A stretch of DNA of 64,000 nt. It comes from Tumebacillus avium (GTDB lineage: Bacteria; Bacillota; Bacilli; Tumebacillales; Tumebacillaceae). A model generated the notes under the pieces. The model saw only the letters and a program-made list of their open reading frames with translations, was not told the DNA's origin and made no database searches. Shown one piece after another: positions 63,729 to 64,000 of the stretch; position 1 is the first letter of the stretch, and every line of letters starts with the position of its first letter. The position numbers were made by a program, and so were the translations under genes. The stretch is taken from contig NZ_CP021434.1 in assembly GCF_002162355.1 (NCBI RefSeq), positions 1,086,501-1,150,500 of the forward strand, in the 5' to 3' direction.

Positions 63729-64000
63729 TTATACGGTAAACTCTTCCGGCTTCTCATCCTTACCAAAATGATAAAGAATCGCCTGCACAATGCGTTCCGA
63801 AGCCTTCCCATCCCCATAAGGATTCGCCGCAATCGACATCGCGCGATGTGCCTCCGAGTTAGTAATCAACTCCGTCGCCATCTCATGAATCACCGCTTCA
63901 TCCGTCCCAGCCAGCTTCAACGTCCCCGCCTTAATACCTTCCGGCCGCTCCGTAGTATCCCGCAGCACCAGCACCGGAACGCCCAACGACGGCGCTTCTT
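63729..64000 (-). CDS. mnaA: UDP-N-acetylglucosamine 2-epimerase, 3' part
   Basis: The last ~90 codons are inside the window; the start lies beyond 64000. The C-terminal signature GVPVLVLRDTTERPEGIKAG with NPYGDGKASERIVQAIL is that of WecB/MnaA non-hydrolysing epimerases. These interconvert UDP-GlcNAc and UDP-ManNAc for wall teichoic acid and surface glycans. In Bacilli mnaA commonly lies just upstream of the atp operon, as here. Confidence 0.9.
   Translation of the reverse strand, partial: EAPSLGVPVLVLRDTTERPEGIKAGTLKLAGTDEAVIHEMATELITNSEAHRAMSIAANPYGDGKASERIVQAILYHFGKDEKPEEFTV

Overview
The window looks like chromosome from a mesophilic, endospore-forming, flagellated Firmicute with an S-layer. 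The evidence is spoIID, spoIIID and a SpoIIQ-like gene, mbl followed by flhO/flhP, ywzB-ywmB-murA next to the F1Fo ATP synthase operon, and an SLH-type S-layer protein. A separate 11-gene nuo operon sits between atp and ywzB. My best guess is the Alicyclobacillaceae (Tumebacillus-like); this is inferred from gene content and order, and no 16S gene is present. I see no rRNA, tRNA or CRISPR array.

Bases 1 to about 23000 are accessory DNA, lower in G+C than the rest. They hold two phage-fibre-like genes that share an N-terminal module, a Panacea-domain gene with a 49-residue downstream ORF, and several immunity-like genes of a double-CxxC family. A three-gene DDE transposon (transposase, AAA+ ATPase, zinc-ribbon protein) has split one of these immunity genes. 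Next come an orphan nuclease-toxin tip, a CdiI-like gene, and a large secreted RHS/YD-repeat toxin (1742 residues) with a PD-(D/E)xK-type tip. The toxin has a candidate immunity gene just downstream and a LamG/YD companion upstream. Then come two regulators of HTH plus TPR architecture. One overlaps a 47-codon exported-peptide gene and looks like a peptide quorum-sensing pair. Similar terminators and 3' gene ends recur across the region, so it appears to have been built by repeated recombination.

From about 22.6 to 30.1 kb lies a cell-surface block: a SLAP-domain protein, the S-layer protein with a roughly 260-nt structured leader, a GT4 glycosyltransferase, an O-antigen-ligase-like protein and a membrane-bound SLH protein.

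From 30.2 kb the content is conserved housekeeping DNA: yigZ, a comK-like gene divergent from a sigma-factor gene, fabZ, a CDP-alcohol phosphatidyltransferase, flhP, flhO, mbl, spoIIID, a SpoIIQ-like peptidase, spoIID, a LysM/M23 protein, murA, ywmB and ywzB. The nuoABCDHIJKLMN operon (without nuoEFG), atpIBEFHAGDC, a thiolase, a third HTH-TPR regulator and the 3' end of a UDP-GlcNAc 2-epimerase gene follow. Most genes from fabZ onward are on the minus strand. The novelty is mainly in the first 23 kb: the receptor-peptide pair, the toxin-immunity mosaic and the transposon.
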